From: Desulfovibrionales bacterium
Lineage (GTDB): Bacteria; Desulfobacterota; QYQD01
DNA: 64,000 nt
Reading direction: 5' to 3'
NCBI GenBank assembly: GCA_028715605.1
Contig: JAQURM010000001.1
Span: 426,001 to 490,000, forward strand
Shown here: in pieces, positions 8,034 to 18,478 of the stretch
How the letters are laid out: the number at the start of each line of letters is the position of its first letter
Numbering within the stretch: the first letter of the stretch is position 1
Made by a program: the position numbers and the translations under genes
Notes under the pieces: generated by a model
Databases searched by the model: none
Told to the model about the DNA's origin: nothing
What the model saw: the letters and a program-made list of their open reading frames with translations, nothing else

Positions 8034-9416
8034 ATGGACAAGAGATACAGAATAGAAAGAGACCCCCTGGGCGAAAAGATGATCCCCGAAGACGCCTATT
8101 ATGGGGTCCAGACCCGGCGCGCGATAGAAAACTTTCCCATAAGCGGGCTAACCATGCATCCTCTCATGGCCGAGGCCACTGTTATGATTAAAGCGGCGGC
8201 GGCCGAGACTAATATGGCGCTGGGCGGGCTTAAGGCGGAAATCGGAGAGGCCGTTATTCAGGCCGCCCGTGAGGTGCTGGAGGGGAAAATTACCGGGCAG
8301 TTCGTGGTTGATGTCTATCAAGCCGGTGCCGGAACGTCCTACAACATGAATATAAATGAGGTCCTGGCTAACAGAGCCCTTGAGATTTTAGGCAAAAAAC
8401 GGGGGGACTATACAGTAGTTCATCCTAACGATCATGTAAATATGGGGCAGTCAACAAACGATGTATTCCCTACGGCCATGAGGTTGGCCGCCTTAAAGGC
8501 AGTGGCGGGCCTCTATCCCGTGGGTATGAATCTGGCACAGGCCCTGAAAGATAAAGGAGAAGAATTTTACCCCATCATCAAGGCCGGACGCACGCACCTT
8601 CAAGATGCCGTTCCCATGCGTTTAGGCCATGAGTTCCGTGCCTATGGCCAGACTGTGGAGGATGACTTTGAGCGGCTGCGCCATGCGGCAAAGGAACTGG
8701 AATATCTGGGCATAGGGGCCACGGCAGTAGGGGCAGGCACAAATACCCTGCCCGGCTATCGGGAGATGGTGATAGAGAAGCTCTCTATCTTAACCCGGTT
8801 TGACTTAAGACCCAAAAAAGACCTGTTTGAAGCGACTCAGAATATGAATGTATTTGCCTCGATCGCCTCTCAATTAAAACTTGTCGCGCTGGATGTTGGC
8901 CGTATTGCCAATGATCTTCGGTTGCTGAGCTCCGGCCCCCGCACCGGCCTGGCCGAGATTACACTACCCGCCGTCCAGCCGGGATCGTCCATAATGGCCG
9001 GTAAAATCAACCCGGTCATAGCAGAGATGATGAATATGGTTTGTTTTCAGGTGATCGGTAATGAGACAACCGTGGCTATGGCCGTCCAGGCCGGCCAATT
9101 GGAACTAAATGTTATGATGCCCGTCATCATTCATAATATATTGACGTCTATCCAGATCCTGCAGAATGCCCTCTCTATTTTTGCCGAACGCTGTGTGCAA
9201 GGAATAACCGCTAATCCTGAGACCTGCCGCCGTTATGCCGAGATGAGCACGGCCCTGGCCACGCTCCTGAATTCATACATAGGCTATGAAAAGGCGGCGG
9301 CTCTGGCCAAAGAGGCCTTTGCCCGGAACATGCCCATAAAAGACCTGGCGAGAGAAAAGGGCATCCTTACTGATGAAGAGATAGAGAAGATTTTTAGATC
9401 GGTGCCGGCTTCGTAA
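8034..9416 (+). CDS. aspA: Aspartate ammonia-lyase (class II fumarase/aspartase family)
   Basis: Lyase that interconverts aspartate with fumarate plus ammonia; class II fumarase is the close alternative. The family signature is present as GSSIMAGKINPV (the usual Pro after Met is Ala), along with LSSGPRTGLAEI, NPNDHVN-like HPNDHVNMGQSTND and the N-terminus DPLGEKMIPEDAYYGVQTRRAIENF. GQLELNVMMPVI and the C-terminal helices look more like aspartase than FumC. From ATG 8034 the protein is 460 residues. A TTG at 7980 would extend it by 18 residues but lies about 11 nt from the predicted transcription start. The last codons fall in a dispersed repeat (GGCTTCGTAAAAAG). Confidence 0.85.
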   Translation: MDKRYRIERDPLGEKMIPEDAYYGVQTRRAIENFPISGLTMHPLMAEATVMIKAAAAETNMALGGLKAEIGEAVIQAAREVLEGKITGQFVVDVYQAGAGTSYNMNINEVLANRALEILGKKRGDYTVVHPNDHVNMGQSTNDVFPTAMRLAALKAVAGLYPVGMNLAQALKDKGEEFYPIIKAGRTHLQDAVPMRLGHEFRAYGQTVEDDFERLRHAAKELEYLGIGATAVGAGTNTLPGYREMVIEKLSILTRFDLRPKKDLFEATQNMNVFASIASQLKLVALDVGRIANDLRLLSSGPRTGLAEITLPAVQPGSSIMAGKINPVIAEMMNMVCFQVIGNETTVAMAVQAGQLELNVMMPVIIHNILTSIQILQNALSIFAERCVQGITANPETCRRYAEMSTALATLLNSYIGYEKAAALAKEAFARNMPIKDLAREKGILTDEEIEKIFRSVPAS

Positions 9417-9669
9417 AAAGTCCATTTGCTGCGTTGTCCGCTGCGGCGGATCACTGCGGCGTAGCTATGGAAATAGTTCACCGTTCACAGTTCACCGTGC
9501 ACCGACAGCAAAGAGCAGACTGGAATATGTCCACGCATTATCGGTGAACGGACAACGGTTAACGGATAACGACATGCATGCCTCATTCCTTCCGCCACGG
9601 CGGACGCGCCTTGTCCGCGGCGGAGAGCTTTTTACTGTGCCGTCCGAACCTTGGCTTTTCACGAGTTTA
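9417..9669. repeat. Intergenic repeat-rich stretch
   Basis: No gene is seen. It holds short imperfect repeats: CACCGTTCAC-type copies (9477-9502), an ACGGTTAACGGATAACG block (9554-9570) that recurs at 35333 and 51834, and small GC palindromes such as the arms CCGC/GCGG around 9449 and 9593. The segment beginning GGCTTCGTAAAAAG at 9406 recurs near 51213. Confidence 0.6.
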
Positions 9670-9990
9670 TCAGGATTTGGGTTTCAATACCAACTGGCTT
9701 CTGACTTCTCTGACGCCTTTTACGCCGCGTGCAATCTGGACGGCACGATCGATTTGATCATTACTATCCACGAAACCACTCAGGATAACCACTCCACGGA
9801 AGGTCTCCACGCTTATGGCAAAGGATCTGAGGACCAGATCTTTTGCCAGCAAGGCCTTAACCTTGGCTGTAATCACCGAATCATCCAGATATTCACCGGT
9901 GCTTTCCCTGGTTGAACTGGCGGCACAACCCAGGGCTGCGGCGAATACGATCAATAAAAATAATGTGGTAATTTTCTTGTGCAGAGACAT
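9670..9990 (-). CDS. BON-domain lipoprotein
   Basis: Predicted periplasmic or outer-membrane lipoprotein of 106 residues. A signal peptide of about 20 residues ends in a lipobox (AALGC), and a single BON domain follows (VITAKVKALLAKD ... VVILSGFVDSNDQIDRAVQIA), as in OsmY and secretin-associated proteins. A strong Shine-Dalgarno (AAGGAGG) lies 8 nt before the ATG. It is monocistronic. A related gene with two BON repeats lies at the right end of the window. Confidence 0.88.
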   Translation of the reverse strand: MSLHKKITTLFLLIVFAAALGCAASSTRESTGEYLDDSVITAKVKALLAKDLVLRSFAISVETFRGVVILSGFVDSNDQIDRAVQIARGVKGVREVRSQLVLKPKS

Positions 9991-10019
9991 TGGAATAACC
10001 CTCCTTAGTCAGAAAAATG

Positions 10020-10098
10020 ACAAAGTTCAAAGTTCAGGGTTCAAGGTTAAAAACGTGAAAGTGGAACCCGGAACCGTGAACCTTGAACCTAGAACTTG
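10020..10098. repeat. GTTCAAGGTTCA-type degenerate short repeats
   Basis: Between the two minus-strand genes lies a run of imperfect short direct and inverted copies of GTTCAA/GGTTCA/GAACCT (for example GTTCAAAGTTCAGGGTTCAAGG around 10026-10047 and its inverted form GAACCTTGAACC near 10077). Similar shorter runs occur at 36491-36515. No coding signal is seen. Confidence 0.55.
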
Positions 10099-12000
10099 TT
10101 ATAAGGGAGAGATAGTAAGCAGCTTATCCCCAACCTGTACGGCCTGCCCCAGTTTAACAAAAACCTGATCGATCTTCCCCTCAACTTGAGATTCTATGGG
10201 ATTTTGCATCTTCATGGCCTCCAGTACAATGACAAGCGCTCCTTTTTTCACTTCCTGACCGGCCTTGACCGGTATCTGGCATACATTGCTGGCAAAAGGC
10301 GCCCGCATATCTCCCACCTTAGCCAGGGAGGCAATCTCTTTCTTACTCAATTTTGCTGCCGTCTCCACCCCGGCCTTTTTTTCTTCCTCGAGCAGGAAGA
10401 CCTCAGAGTGGTGGTCCACAAAGAGGTAGAGGGTCTGTTTACCATTTTCGGAGCGATACGAAGGCCCGATTTCAATCACATGCGACTTGCCTGTATAGTC
10501 CACGAAATCAAGGTGTTCACCCGGGTTAAAACCCTCTTTCCGGAACCAGATTTGTGGAGGAAGGACATAGGCTTGGCCATATTCCTCTTCAAACTTGAGG
10601 AAATCAACGGCGTCATTTGGATGCTGCAAATAAAGTACCATCTCTTCTCTGGTCACCGATCGGCCCAGGCGCTCTACGAGTGTGGCCTCCTCTTTTTCCA
10701 GGTCAATGTCCTCTATTTTGGCCACCCCGCCCTGCTCTTTCAGAATTTTTTCCCAGTCCGGCCCGAAGACCTTCCTGTAAATTTCTTCGGAAGGTCGATA
10801 AAACGGGAATGGTCCATATTTGCCCAGGAGGAGGTTTTTCAGGTCACCGCTGGCGTTCTCATACCGTTCACCCGAGAGCACATTATTGACGGCTGTAGTC
10901 CACAGGATCTGAGAGCCGGGAGTAACACTCCACCAGTTGCCTAACTCAATCTGAACACGCGGCAATTCCTCGCGCAGAATCTTTGGCATGAGATGGAGGA
11001 ATTCCCCCTTGACCGCCTGCTCAAAGCTGCTGCCGGTGGCCCCGCCCGGCAGTTTATGCACCTGTACGGTGGAGTCAAATCCCTTGAACTGGGACTCAAA
11101 ATCCGCATAGGCGCCCCGCTCCGGCCGCAGCGCCTCGGAGGTCTCAATAACGGCGTCGGTGCTTACGCCCTCAGCCCGGATGCCATGGGCCTCCATGGTC
11201 TGGATAACGCTTAAAACCGGCGGCGGGCCATAAAATCCGGTAAAGGCATGATCGGCGGCATCGACGATCTCGGCCCCGGAAAGGATGGCTGCCGCAATAC
11301 GCGGCACGTCGTTGCTGTCTGTATTGTGACCGTGGTAATGGATTAACAGGTCCGGGAACCTCTGTTTAATGGATGCCACCAGTTCACCGATGCGCTTAGG
11401 CGTCCCCAGGCCGCCGTGATTCTTGATGCACAGGATGATGTCCTCGCCGGTAACGTCCAATATCTCCCGCACCTTACCTACATAAAATTCATCTGTGTGT
11501 TCCGGCCCCGTAGAGAAACAAATAGATGGCTCCAGTATCTTCCCGGCCTTTTTGACCTCTTCAAATACCGGAACCATGTTGGGAATATAGTTTAAAAAGT
11601 CGAAGACGCGCCAGACCTCCACATACTTGGCAAATTCCCTTACCGTCAGTCGGATGGCATTCTCCGGATACGGCCGGTATCCGAATAGGTTGACGCCCCG
11701 GCACAGGGTCTGGAATAACGTGTTCGGCATCTCACGCCTGAGGAGTTCCAGTTTAAGAAAGGGGTTCACCTGCTTGCGCAGCATATCCACGTGCACTGAG
11801 GCCCCGCCGGTTATCTCCAGGGAGAAATATCCGGCCGCATCCCGCGGTTTGGCCGCTAATAAGTCTGTATGCAGCAAGATGCGGTTCTTAAAGTCAGATT
11901 GCGATAAGTCGCGGGCTGTATTAGTGATAAAATATCCTTTAGCCTTTTTTAGACGCCTGAGGATATCTTTAGTGTCCATTCCCGGGCGAATGTGTTCCAT
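10099..12000 (-). CDS. pycB: Pyruvate carboxylase-type carboxyltransferase / biotin carrier subunit B
   Basis: Transfers CO2 from carboxybiotin to an acceptor, probably pyruvate to give oxaloacetate. The N-terminal 450 residues are a PYC/OadA-like TIM barrel, and the C-terminal 70 residues are a biotinyl domain with the biotinylation motif EAMKMQN. The barrel is divergent: the usual DTTLRD start reads ITNTARDLSQSD, the common DMAGL reads NHGGLGTP, but the metal-binding H-x-H is kept (IHYHGHNTDSND). It is 633 residues, 29 bp downstream of pycA in one operon. The acceptor is inferred from the neighbouring biotin carboxylase, not proven by motif; oxaloacetate decarboxylase alpha or another acyl carboxylase are alternatives. 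Confidence 0.82.
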   Translation of the reverse strand: MEHIRPGMDTKDILRRLKKAKGYFITNTARDLSQSDFKNRILLHTDLLAAKPRDAAGYFSLEITGGASVHVDMLRKQVNPFLKLELLRREMPNTLFQTLCRGVNLFGYRPYPENAIRLTVREFAKYVEVWRVFDFLNYIPNMVPVFEEVKKAGKILEPSICFSTGPEHTDEFYVGKVREILDVTGEDIILCIKNHGGLGTPKRIGELVASIKQRFPDLLIHYHGHNTDSNDVPRIAAAILSGAEIVDAADHAFTGFYGPPPVLSVIQTMEAHGIRAEGVSTDAVIETSEALRPERGAYADFESQFKGFDSTVQVHKLPGGATGSSFEQAVKGEFLHLMPKILREELPRVQIELGNWWSVTPGSQILWTTAVNNVLSGERYENASGDLKNLLLGKYGPFPFYRPSEEIYRKVFGPDWEKILKEQGGVAKIEDIDLEKEEATLVERLGRSVTREEMVLYLQHPNDAVDFLKFEEEYGQAYVLPPQIWFRKEGFNPGEHLDFVDYTGKSHVIEIGPSYRSENGKQTLYLFVDHHSEVFLLEEEKKAGVETAAKLSKKEIASLAKVGDMRAPFASNVCQIPVKAGQEVKKGALVIVLEAMKMQNPIESQVEGKIDQVFVKLGQAVQVGDKLLTISPL

Positions 12001-12029
12001 CTTATTATCTCTTCCTTCTGTAAAGCGAA

Positions 12030-13469
12030 TTATGCAGCAAAGGGATTGAACCCCTTATGGTGAATAGTAGCGATCAGCCTGGCCAGTTTGGCTACCTCAC
12101 GGTCTTCTTCTTTATATACAAAAAGATCGGGCTTCAGGTCCAGATAACTGGTGTTGAATATACCTTTCTGGAAATCAGGCTCATTAACGATGTTGAGGTA
12201 AAAGGGGATCGTGGTCTTGGGGCCCACGATAGCAAAACCCTTCAAGGCCCGGCGCATGCGCTCCACGGCCTCCTTCCAGGTAAAACCATGCACCGTCAGT
12301 TTGACCAGCAGCGAATCATAGACCTGCGGGATGACATAACCCTGATAGGCAATGCCGTCCAACCTTATGCCGGCCCCCCCCGGAGAATTATAAACCGTTA
12401 TAGTCTTGCCGCCTTCCGGCAAGAAATTATTTTTAGGATCCTCGGCGTTGATACGCATCTCGATGGCATGGCCCCGGATGTGGACATCTTCCTGGGAGAA
12501 TTTGAGCTTTTTCCCGGCTGCAATGTCAATTTGGGCCCGGACAATGTCCATACCGGTGACCATTTCCGTGACCGTGTGTTCGACCTGCAGGCGGGTATTC
12601 ATCTCCAAAAAGTAGAAATGCCCGGCCTCGTCCACCAGAAACTCCACGGTGCCGGCGTTCACATAATTGGCTTCTTGCGCCACCTTGATGGCCGCAGTAC
12701 AGATATTATCCAGAAGGGTCTGGTCAGTAATGAGGGCCGGCGCTATCTCCACCAATTTCTGGTTGCGCCGCTGGATAGAACAATCCCGCGTGCCCATGTG
12801 AATAATATGGCCGAAACTATCGGCCAGTACCTGAACCTCGATATGTTTCGGATTTATTACACCTTTTTCCAGATAGAGGCGGGCGTCATTAAATGCGGCC
12901 TTGGCCTCGGCCCGGGCCAGCGGCATCTGATCTATCAGCTCTTTGGGGTTATTTACCTTACGAATCCCCCGGCCGCCGCCACCCGCCGTGGCCTTAAGCA
13001 TCAACGGAAAACCGTGTTCCTGGGCAAAGGCCAGGGCCCTTTCCTCCCCTTCCTGTCCATAGGGAAGGTTTTCACTGCCCGGGATGACCGGAACACCGGC
13101 GCTTTCGGCGATGGTCCGGGCGATGACCTTGTTGCCTAGGGCATGAATAACCTTTGCGGGCGGACCGATGAAAATAAGTCCGGCATCCTCACAGGCCTTT
13201 GGAAAATCAGGGTTTTCCGCCAAAAAACCATAACCGGGATGGATGCCGTCGGCCCCGGCCTTACGGGCGGCCCAGATCATTTTATCAATGTTCAGGTAGT
13301 CCTTGCGCGGTCCCTCGCCGATCCAGATAGCCTCATCAGCCGCGCGTATATGGCGCGCCTCTTTATCCGGAGTTTCATAGACTCCGACCGCTGTTAACCC
13401 CTGCTCCTGCACCGCACGCAGAATCCGTAGCGCGATCTCCCCGCGATTAGCAATAAGAATCTTTTTCAC
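12030..13469 (-). CDS. pycA: Biotin carboxylase subunit (pyruvate carboxylase subunit A / AccC-like)
   Basis: ATP-dependent carboxylation of the biotin carrier. At 479 residues it has the full biotin carboxylase layout: KILIANRGEIALRI, the ATP-grasp glycine loop (GGGGRGIRKV), GTRDCSIQRRNQK, EMNTRLQVEH and INAEDP. The start is GTG 13469, since the conserved N-terminus begins with the next codon. It is followed by pycB, so both halves of a two-subunit carboxylase are co-transcribed. It could in principle also serve acetyl-CoA carboxylase, but the adjacent carboxyltransferase fits pyruvate carboxylase better. Confidence 0.9.
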   Translation of the reverse strand: MKKILIANRGEIALRILRAVQEQGLTAVGVYETPDKEARHIRAADEAIWIGEGPRKDYLNIDKMIWAARKAGADGIHPGYGFLAENPDFPKACEDAGLIFIGPPAKVIHALGNKVIARTIAESAGVPVIPGSENLPYGQEGEERALAFAQEHGFPLMLKATAGGGGRGIRKVNNPKELIDQMPLARAEAKAAFNDARLYLEKGVINPKHIEVQVLADSFGHIIHMGTRDCSIQRRNQKLVEIAPALITDQTLLDNICTAAIKVAQEANYVNAGTVEFLVDEAGHFYFLEMNTRLQVEHTVTEMVTGMDIVRAQIDIAAGKKLKFSQEDVHIRGHAIEMRINAEDPKNNFLPEGGKTITVYNSPGGAGIRLDGIAYQGYVIPQVYDSLLVKLTVHGFTWKEAVERMRRALKGFAIVGPKTTIPFYLNIVNEPDFQKGIFNTSYLDLKPDLFVYKEEDREVAKLARLIATIHHKGFNPFAA

Positions 13470-13509
13470 TTAACCCGCTCACCTTCCTCATATTTTTGCA
13501 TAAAAAATC

Positions 13510-13537
13510 CTTATATCACACTTTTCCTAGGAATCAA
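13510..13537 (-). promoter_or_regulatory. Candidate promoter of pycA-pycB
   Basis: On the minus strand TTGATT (13537-13532) and TATAAG (13515-13510) are 16 bp apart, and TGA directly before the -10 makes an extended -10 element. It lies about 40 bp upstream of the pycA GTG start. Confidence 0.5.
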
Positions 13538-13768
13538 ACAGAAAAAAATGCCTTTCCAGTAAGTGTCCCAGCATGGAATAATTACAATTAATTACAAATA
13601 GATATGATATGCTATCACATGAGAATGCCACATAAAGTTATACCGATGCCCCATTCTATATTGGCAAAAAACAACAAAAATTATTATTATTTAAAGATAA
13701 TTCGCTTATAATGGCATATATATTTCATATTTTTGGAGATTATCGTTAATAATTCATTAAAATCAAAA
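13538..13768. other. AT-rich intergenic DNA upstream of groES
   Basis: About 230 bp without a credible coding frame, much more AT-rich than its surroundings (runs such as ATTATTATTATTT near 13681). It separates the divergent pycA and groES promoters. No further repeat or RNA gene is recognised. Confidence 0.5.
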
Positions 13769-13796
13769 TTGCATTTTTAGAGGCATCTGCTAATTA
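13769..13796 (+). promoter_or_regulatory. Candidate groESL promoter
   Basis: TTGCAT (13769-13774) and TAATTA (13791-13796) are spaced 16 bp apart. The -10 touches the CIRCE operator, so a repressor bound there would block polymerase. Confidence 0.5.
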
Positions 13797-13823
13797 TTAG
13801 CACTCGCTTGAGGTGAGTGCTAA
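13797..13823 (+). promoter_or_regulatory. CIRCE operator (HrcA-binding site)
   Basis: A perfect 9-9-9 inverted repeat, TTAGCACTC - 9 nt - GAGTGCTAA, identical to the CIRCE consensus. It indicates heat-inducible control of groES-groEL by the HrcA repressor, whose gene is not in this window. A 136-nt leader separates it from the groES start. Confidence 0.96.
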
Positions 13824-13959
13824 TAAAAGGGGCCATAGTCATATTCGGCCCTGCACAAGGAGGTGATAGGGCGCACTCAGACTTTATTGACTTTGCTAAA
13901 TTATTAGAGAACTTCTATCTTAAACAAATAAAATAGGAGAGAGAAGGGAGACAGAAGAT

Positions 13960-15935
<1,976 letters not shown>

Positions 15936-15954
15936 GATACGGAACCCGGTATCG

Positions 15955-16002
15955 AAAAGCAAAAACCCCGGCCACCTGGAGATGACCGGGGTTTTTGCTT
16001 TT
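15955..16002 (+). terminator. Rho-independent terminator of groESL
   Basis: Perfect 17-bp arms (15955-15971 and 15986-16002) around a 14-nt loop, with the GC core CCCCGG/CCGGGG and A/T flanks that place U residues on the 3' side. Confidence 0.92.
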
Positions 16003-16079
16003 CTTAAAGGGGAAGATGTGTTAAAAATACAGAATGAAGAAGCAAGCAGGCTGACTGAAATTTATTTTTGAGGTCCTGT

Positions 16080-16352
16080 ATGGATATAAGACTCTTCACC
16101 AGCACATTTATTGCCATCTTTCTCGCTGAATTAGGTGATAAGACTCAACTGGCGACCTTTTCACTGGCTGCTTCCAGTGAGAAGCGCTGGGCTATTTTCC
16201 TGGGGGCTTCCCTGGCCCTTATTGCATCCACTTTAATAGGGGTAACGGTCGGCGGGTTTATTATGAACATTGTTCCGCCGGAGTACATCCGAATAGGCGC
16301 GGGCCTCCTGTTTATTTTATTAGGCATAGCTATGATCATGGGAAAAATTTAA
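16080..16352 (+). CDS. Half-size Gdt1/TMEM165-family membrane protein (UPF0016)
   Basis: Small membrane protein of 90 residues with three hydrophobic segments and a single AELGDKTQLA motif, the hallmark of the Gdt1/TMEM165/MneA cation (Mn2+ or Ca2+) transporter family. Full-size members carry two such motifs; this is a one-motif form, which would need to dimerise or pair with a second half-size protein. ATG 16080 is chosen because the motif-bearing helix begins shortly after it. The gene is separated from ahbB by only 2 nt, so it is probably co-transcribed with the heme genes. Confidence 0.82.
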   Translation: MDIRLFTSTFIAIFLAELGDKTQLATFSLAASSEKRWAIFLGASLALIASTLIGVTVGGFIMNIVPPEYIRIGAGLLFILLGIAMIMGKI

Positions 16353-16354
16353 CT

Positions 16355-16858
16355 GTGGACACAGTCCCCAAAAGAGCAGTCCTTACTTCTAAAGAAAAAA
16401 TGGTAATCCAGGTCCTGCAGGATGGAATTCCTCCGGCAGAGAGACCCTTTCAGATACTGGCTGAAAGGGCTGGCCTGCCTGAAGAAGAATTTTTGGCATG
16501 TGTGAAAAACCTTTGCAACGAAGGGTGCATACGCCGCTTTGGCGCTACACTGCAACACCAGATCTCCGGATATGCCGCCAACGCCATGATCGCCTGGCAT
16601 GTAGAAGAAGAGAAGATAGAAAAGGCAGGCCGGATCATGGCCTCCTTTAAGAATGTAACCCACTGCTATCAACGCCGGACAATCCCCGGGTGGCCCTATA
16701 ACATTTATACTATGGTGCACGGCCGAACCGACGCCGAATGTCATGCTGTGGCCCGGGAAATAGCAAAAAAGACCGGCATAACCGATTATCAGGTACTCTT
16801 CAGTGAAAAAGAATTAAAAAGATCTAATATCAGGTACTTCAGGGAGGAGCAGGTGTGA
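16355..16858 (+). CDS. ahbB: Siroheme decarboxylase subunit AhbB
   Basis: One subunit of the AhbAB enzyme that decarboxylates siroheme to 12,18-didecarboxysiroheme in the alternative heme pathway. It has an AsnC/Lrp-like winged helix and a RAM-like domain, with RRFGATLQHQISGY and the AhbB-type sequence VTHCYQRRTIPGWPYNIYTMVHG. The start is GTG 16355, since the first helix (LTSKEKMVIQVL) would be broken by the next ATG. It overlaps hemL by four bases. Its partner AhbA is encoded about 19 kb away at 35414. Confidence 0.9.
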   Translation: MDTVPKRAVLTSKEKMVIQVLQDGIPPAERPFQILAERAGLPEEEFLACVKNLCNEGCIRRFGATLQHQISGYAANAMIAWHVEEEKIEKAGRIMASFKNVTHCYQRRTIPGWPYNIYTMVHGRTDAECHAVAREIAKKTGITDYQVLFSEKELKRSNIRYFREEQV

Positions 16859-18138
16859 AAAGAGAGCGTTCCCAGGCCTACTTCGCGAAGGCAAAGGATG
16901 TTATCCCCGGTGGCGTAAACAGTCCGGTTCGCGCCTGCCGTTCCGTCGGATGCGATCCTCTTTTTGTGGCCAGGGCCGCTGGCTCTAAAATATACGACGT
17001 CGATGGCAATGTCTTCATCGACTGTGTCGGTTCCTGGGGGCCAATGATCCTGGGCCATGCCCACCCTGAAGTCACCGCCGCCTTAAGAAAGGCGCTCGAA
17101 AACGGGACCAGCTTTGGCGCCCCAACGCCCCTCGAAGTTGAACTGGCTGAATTACTCATAGAGGCCGTTCCCTCACTGGAAATGGTTCGACTGACCAGTT
17201 CCGGCACTGAAGCCACCATGAGCGCCATCCGTTTAGCCAGGGCTTATACCAGGCGTAAGAAGATCATTAAATGCGATGGTTGTTATCATGGGCATGGAGA
17301 CGCATTTCTCGTCAAGGCCGGCTCCGGTGTCGCCACTCTGGGCATACCGGGCAGCCCGGGCGTGCCGGAAGAGATTGCCGGCCATACTATATCCATTCCA
17401 TATAACGATGCCGATGCCCTGGCCAAGGTTCTGGAAAAGGAAGGCGGGCAGGTGGCCTGTTTTATTATCGAGCCTGTACCCGGTAACATGGGCGTGGTTC
17501 TGCCCCGCGAGGGATATTTAAGAACGGTAAGGGAACTCACAGAAAAACACGGCGTCCTGCTTATTTTCGATGAGGTGATCAGTGGATTCCGAATGTCTTT
17601 GGGTGGCGCACAGTCCTGCTATGGTATTTCCCCGGATTTAACCTGTCTGGGCAAGATTATCGGGGGCGGGCTGCCCGTGGGGGCCTACGGTGGTCGTAAA
17701 GACATCATGTTACGGATTGCCCCGGAGGGAGATGTCTATCAGGCCGGGACCCTCTCCGGCAATCCTCTGGCTGTAACTGCCGGCATAGCTACATTAAAAA
17801 TACTTTCCCAAAAAGGCGTTTATGAAGATCTGGAGGGAAAAGGCGCATACCTGGAGAAAAATATCAATGGGCTTATCCGGCGCTATTCCATCCCGGCCCG
17901 GGTCAACCGTGCAGGCTCCCTCATGACCATATTTTTTACAAAAGATGATGTATTTGACTTTAAGTCTGCACTGGCCAGCGATACCAATTGCTTTGCCAGG
18001 TTCTATCGGGGCATGCTGGAAAAGGGTGTCTATCTGCCCCCCTCACAGTTTGAGGCCATATTCATCTCGCTCGCGCATACAAAGGAAGATCTTGATAGAA
18101 TGTTGGATGCCGCGGAGGAATACTTTAAGGTTTTATGA
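16855..18138 (+). CDS. hemL: Glutamate-1-semialdehyde 2,1-aminomutase HemL
   Basis: PLP enzyme that makes 5-aminolevulinate from glutamate-1-semialdehyde in the C5 tetrapyrrole route. It is 427 residues, with the N-terminal PGGVNSPVRA motif, the PLP-binding SGTEATMSAIRLAR and the catalytic lysine in LGKIIGGGLPVGAYGG. The start is GTG 16855, overlapping the ahbB stop, which indicates translational coupling of an early and a late heme-synthesis step. HemA is not in the window. Confidence 0.96.
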   Translation: MKRERSQAYFAKAKDVIPGGVNSPVRACRSVGCDPLFVARAAGSKIYDVDGNVFIDCVGSWGPMILGHAHPEVTAALRKALENGTSFGAPTPLEVELAELLIEAVPSLEMVRLTSSGTEATMSAIRLARAYTRRKKIIKCDGCYHGHGDAFLVKAGSGVATLGIPGSPGVPEEIAGHTISIPYNDADALAKVLEKEGGQVACFIIEPVPGNMGVVLPREGYLRTVRELTEKHGVLLIFDEVISGFRMSLGGAQSCYGISPDLTCLGKIIGGGLPVGAYGGRKDIMLRIAPEGDVYQAGTLSGNPLAVTAGIATLKILSQKGVYEDLEGKGAYLEKNINGLIRRYSIPARVNRAGSLMTIFFTKDDVFDFKSALASDTNCFARFYRGMLEKGVYLPPSQFEAIFISLAHTKEDLDRMLDAAEEYFKVL

Positions 18139-18156
18139 ATCGCTATTCAAAAAAAT

Positions 18157-18233
18157 GTTGACTTTACCGGGGCGCTATGATACCAAGTAACTTGTTTTTG
18201 CCTTGTTATTTGAAATAGTCCCCGGCAGTCAAC
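18157..18233. other. Long interrupted inverted repeat between hemL and atpZ
   Basis: Left arm GTTGACT-TTA-CCGGGG (18157-18172) is complementary to the right arm CCCCGG-C-AGTCAAC (18220-18233), giving 13 pairs around a 47-nt loop. It could be a leader hairpin of the atp genes or an inefficient terminator of hemL; there is no U-tract after it. Confidence 0.5.
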
Positions 18234-18248
18234 TGTGCAGGCTGTCCA

Positions 18249-18473
18249 ATGAAGGAAGACGTAAAGAGGCTTTTTAGGCTGATTGGAGACGTTAGCACTA
18301 TCGGCATAGCCGTAGCCGCTTCCGTATTCGTCGGTTTTTTTATAGGCTACGCATTGGATGAGTATGTGTTCGGCGGACGCACGAAACCATGGCTAACCAT
18401 TATTTTTCTTATTTTAGGAGTCATAGCCGGGTTTCGGAATCTGGTGCAGTTGGCCAGGCGGAAGGATCTATAA
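18249..18473 (+). CDS. atpZ: AtpZ/AtpI-type F0 assembly or ion-transport protein
   Basis: Small membrane protein of 74 residues with two hydrophobic segments. The pattern GDVSTIGIAVAASVFVGFFIGYALDEYVF...PWLTIIFLILGVIAGFRNL is typical of the ATPase_gene1 (AtpZ) family found at the head of F0 operons. It opens the atpZ-atpI-atpB-atpE cluster. AtpZ/AtpI have been linked to Mg2+/Ca2+ uptake or c-ring assembly in other bacteria; that role is inferred here. Confidence 0.85.
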   Translation: MKEDVKRLFRLIGDVSTIGIAVAASVFVGFFIGYALDEYVFGGRTKPWLTIIFLILGVIAGFRNLVQLARRKDL

Positions 18474-18478
18474 CGACC

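Noticed and set aside
9544-9915. A 123-codon plus-strand frame opposite the BON lipoprotein.
   Set aside because: It begins in repeat DNA and then runs antisense to a gene with a clear signal peptide, lipobox and BON domain.
12057-13139. A 360-codon plus-strand frame opposite pycA.
   Set aside because: Antisense shadow of the biotin carboxylase gene; no family resemblance.
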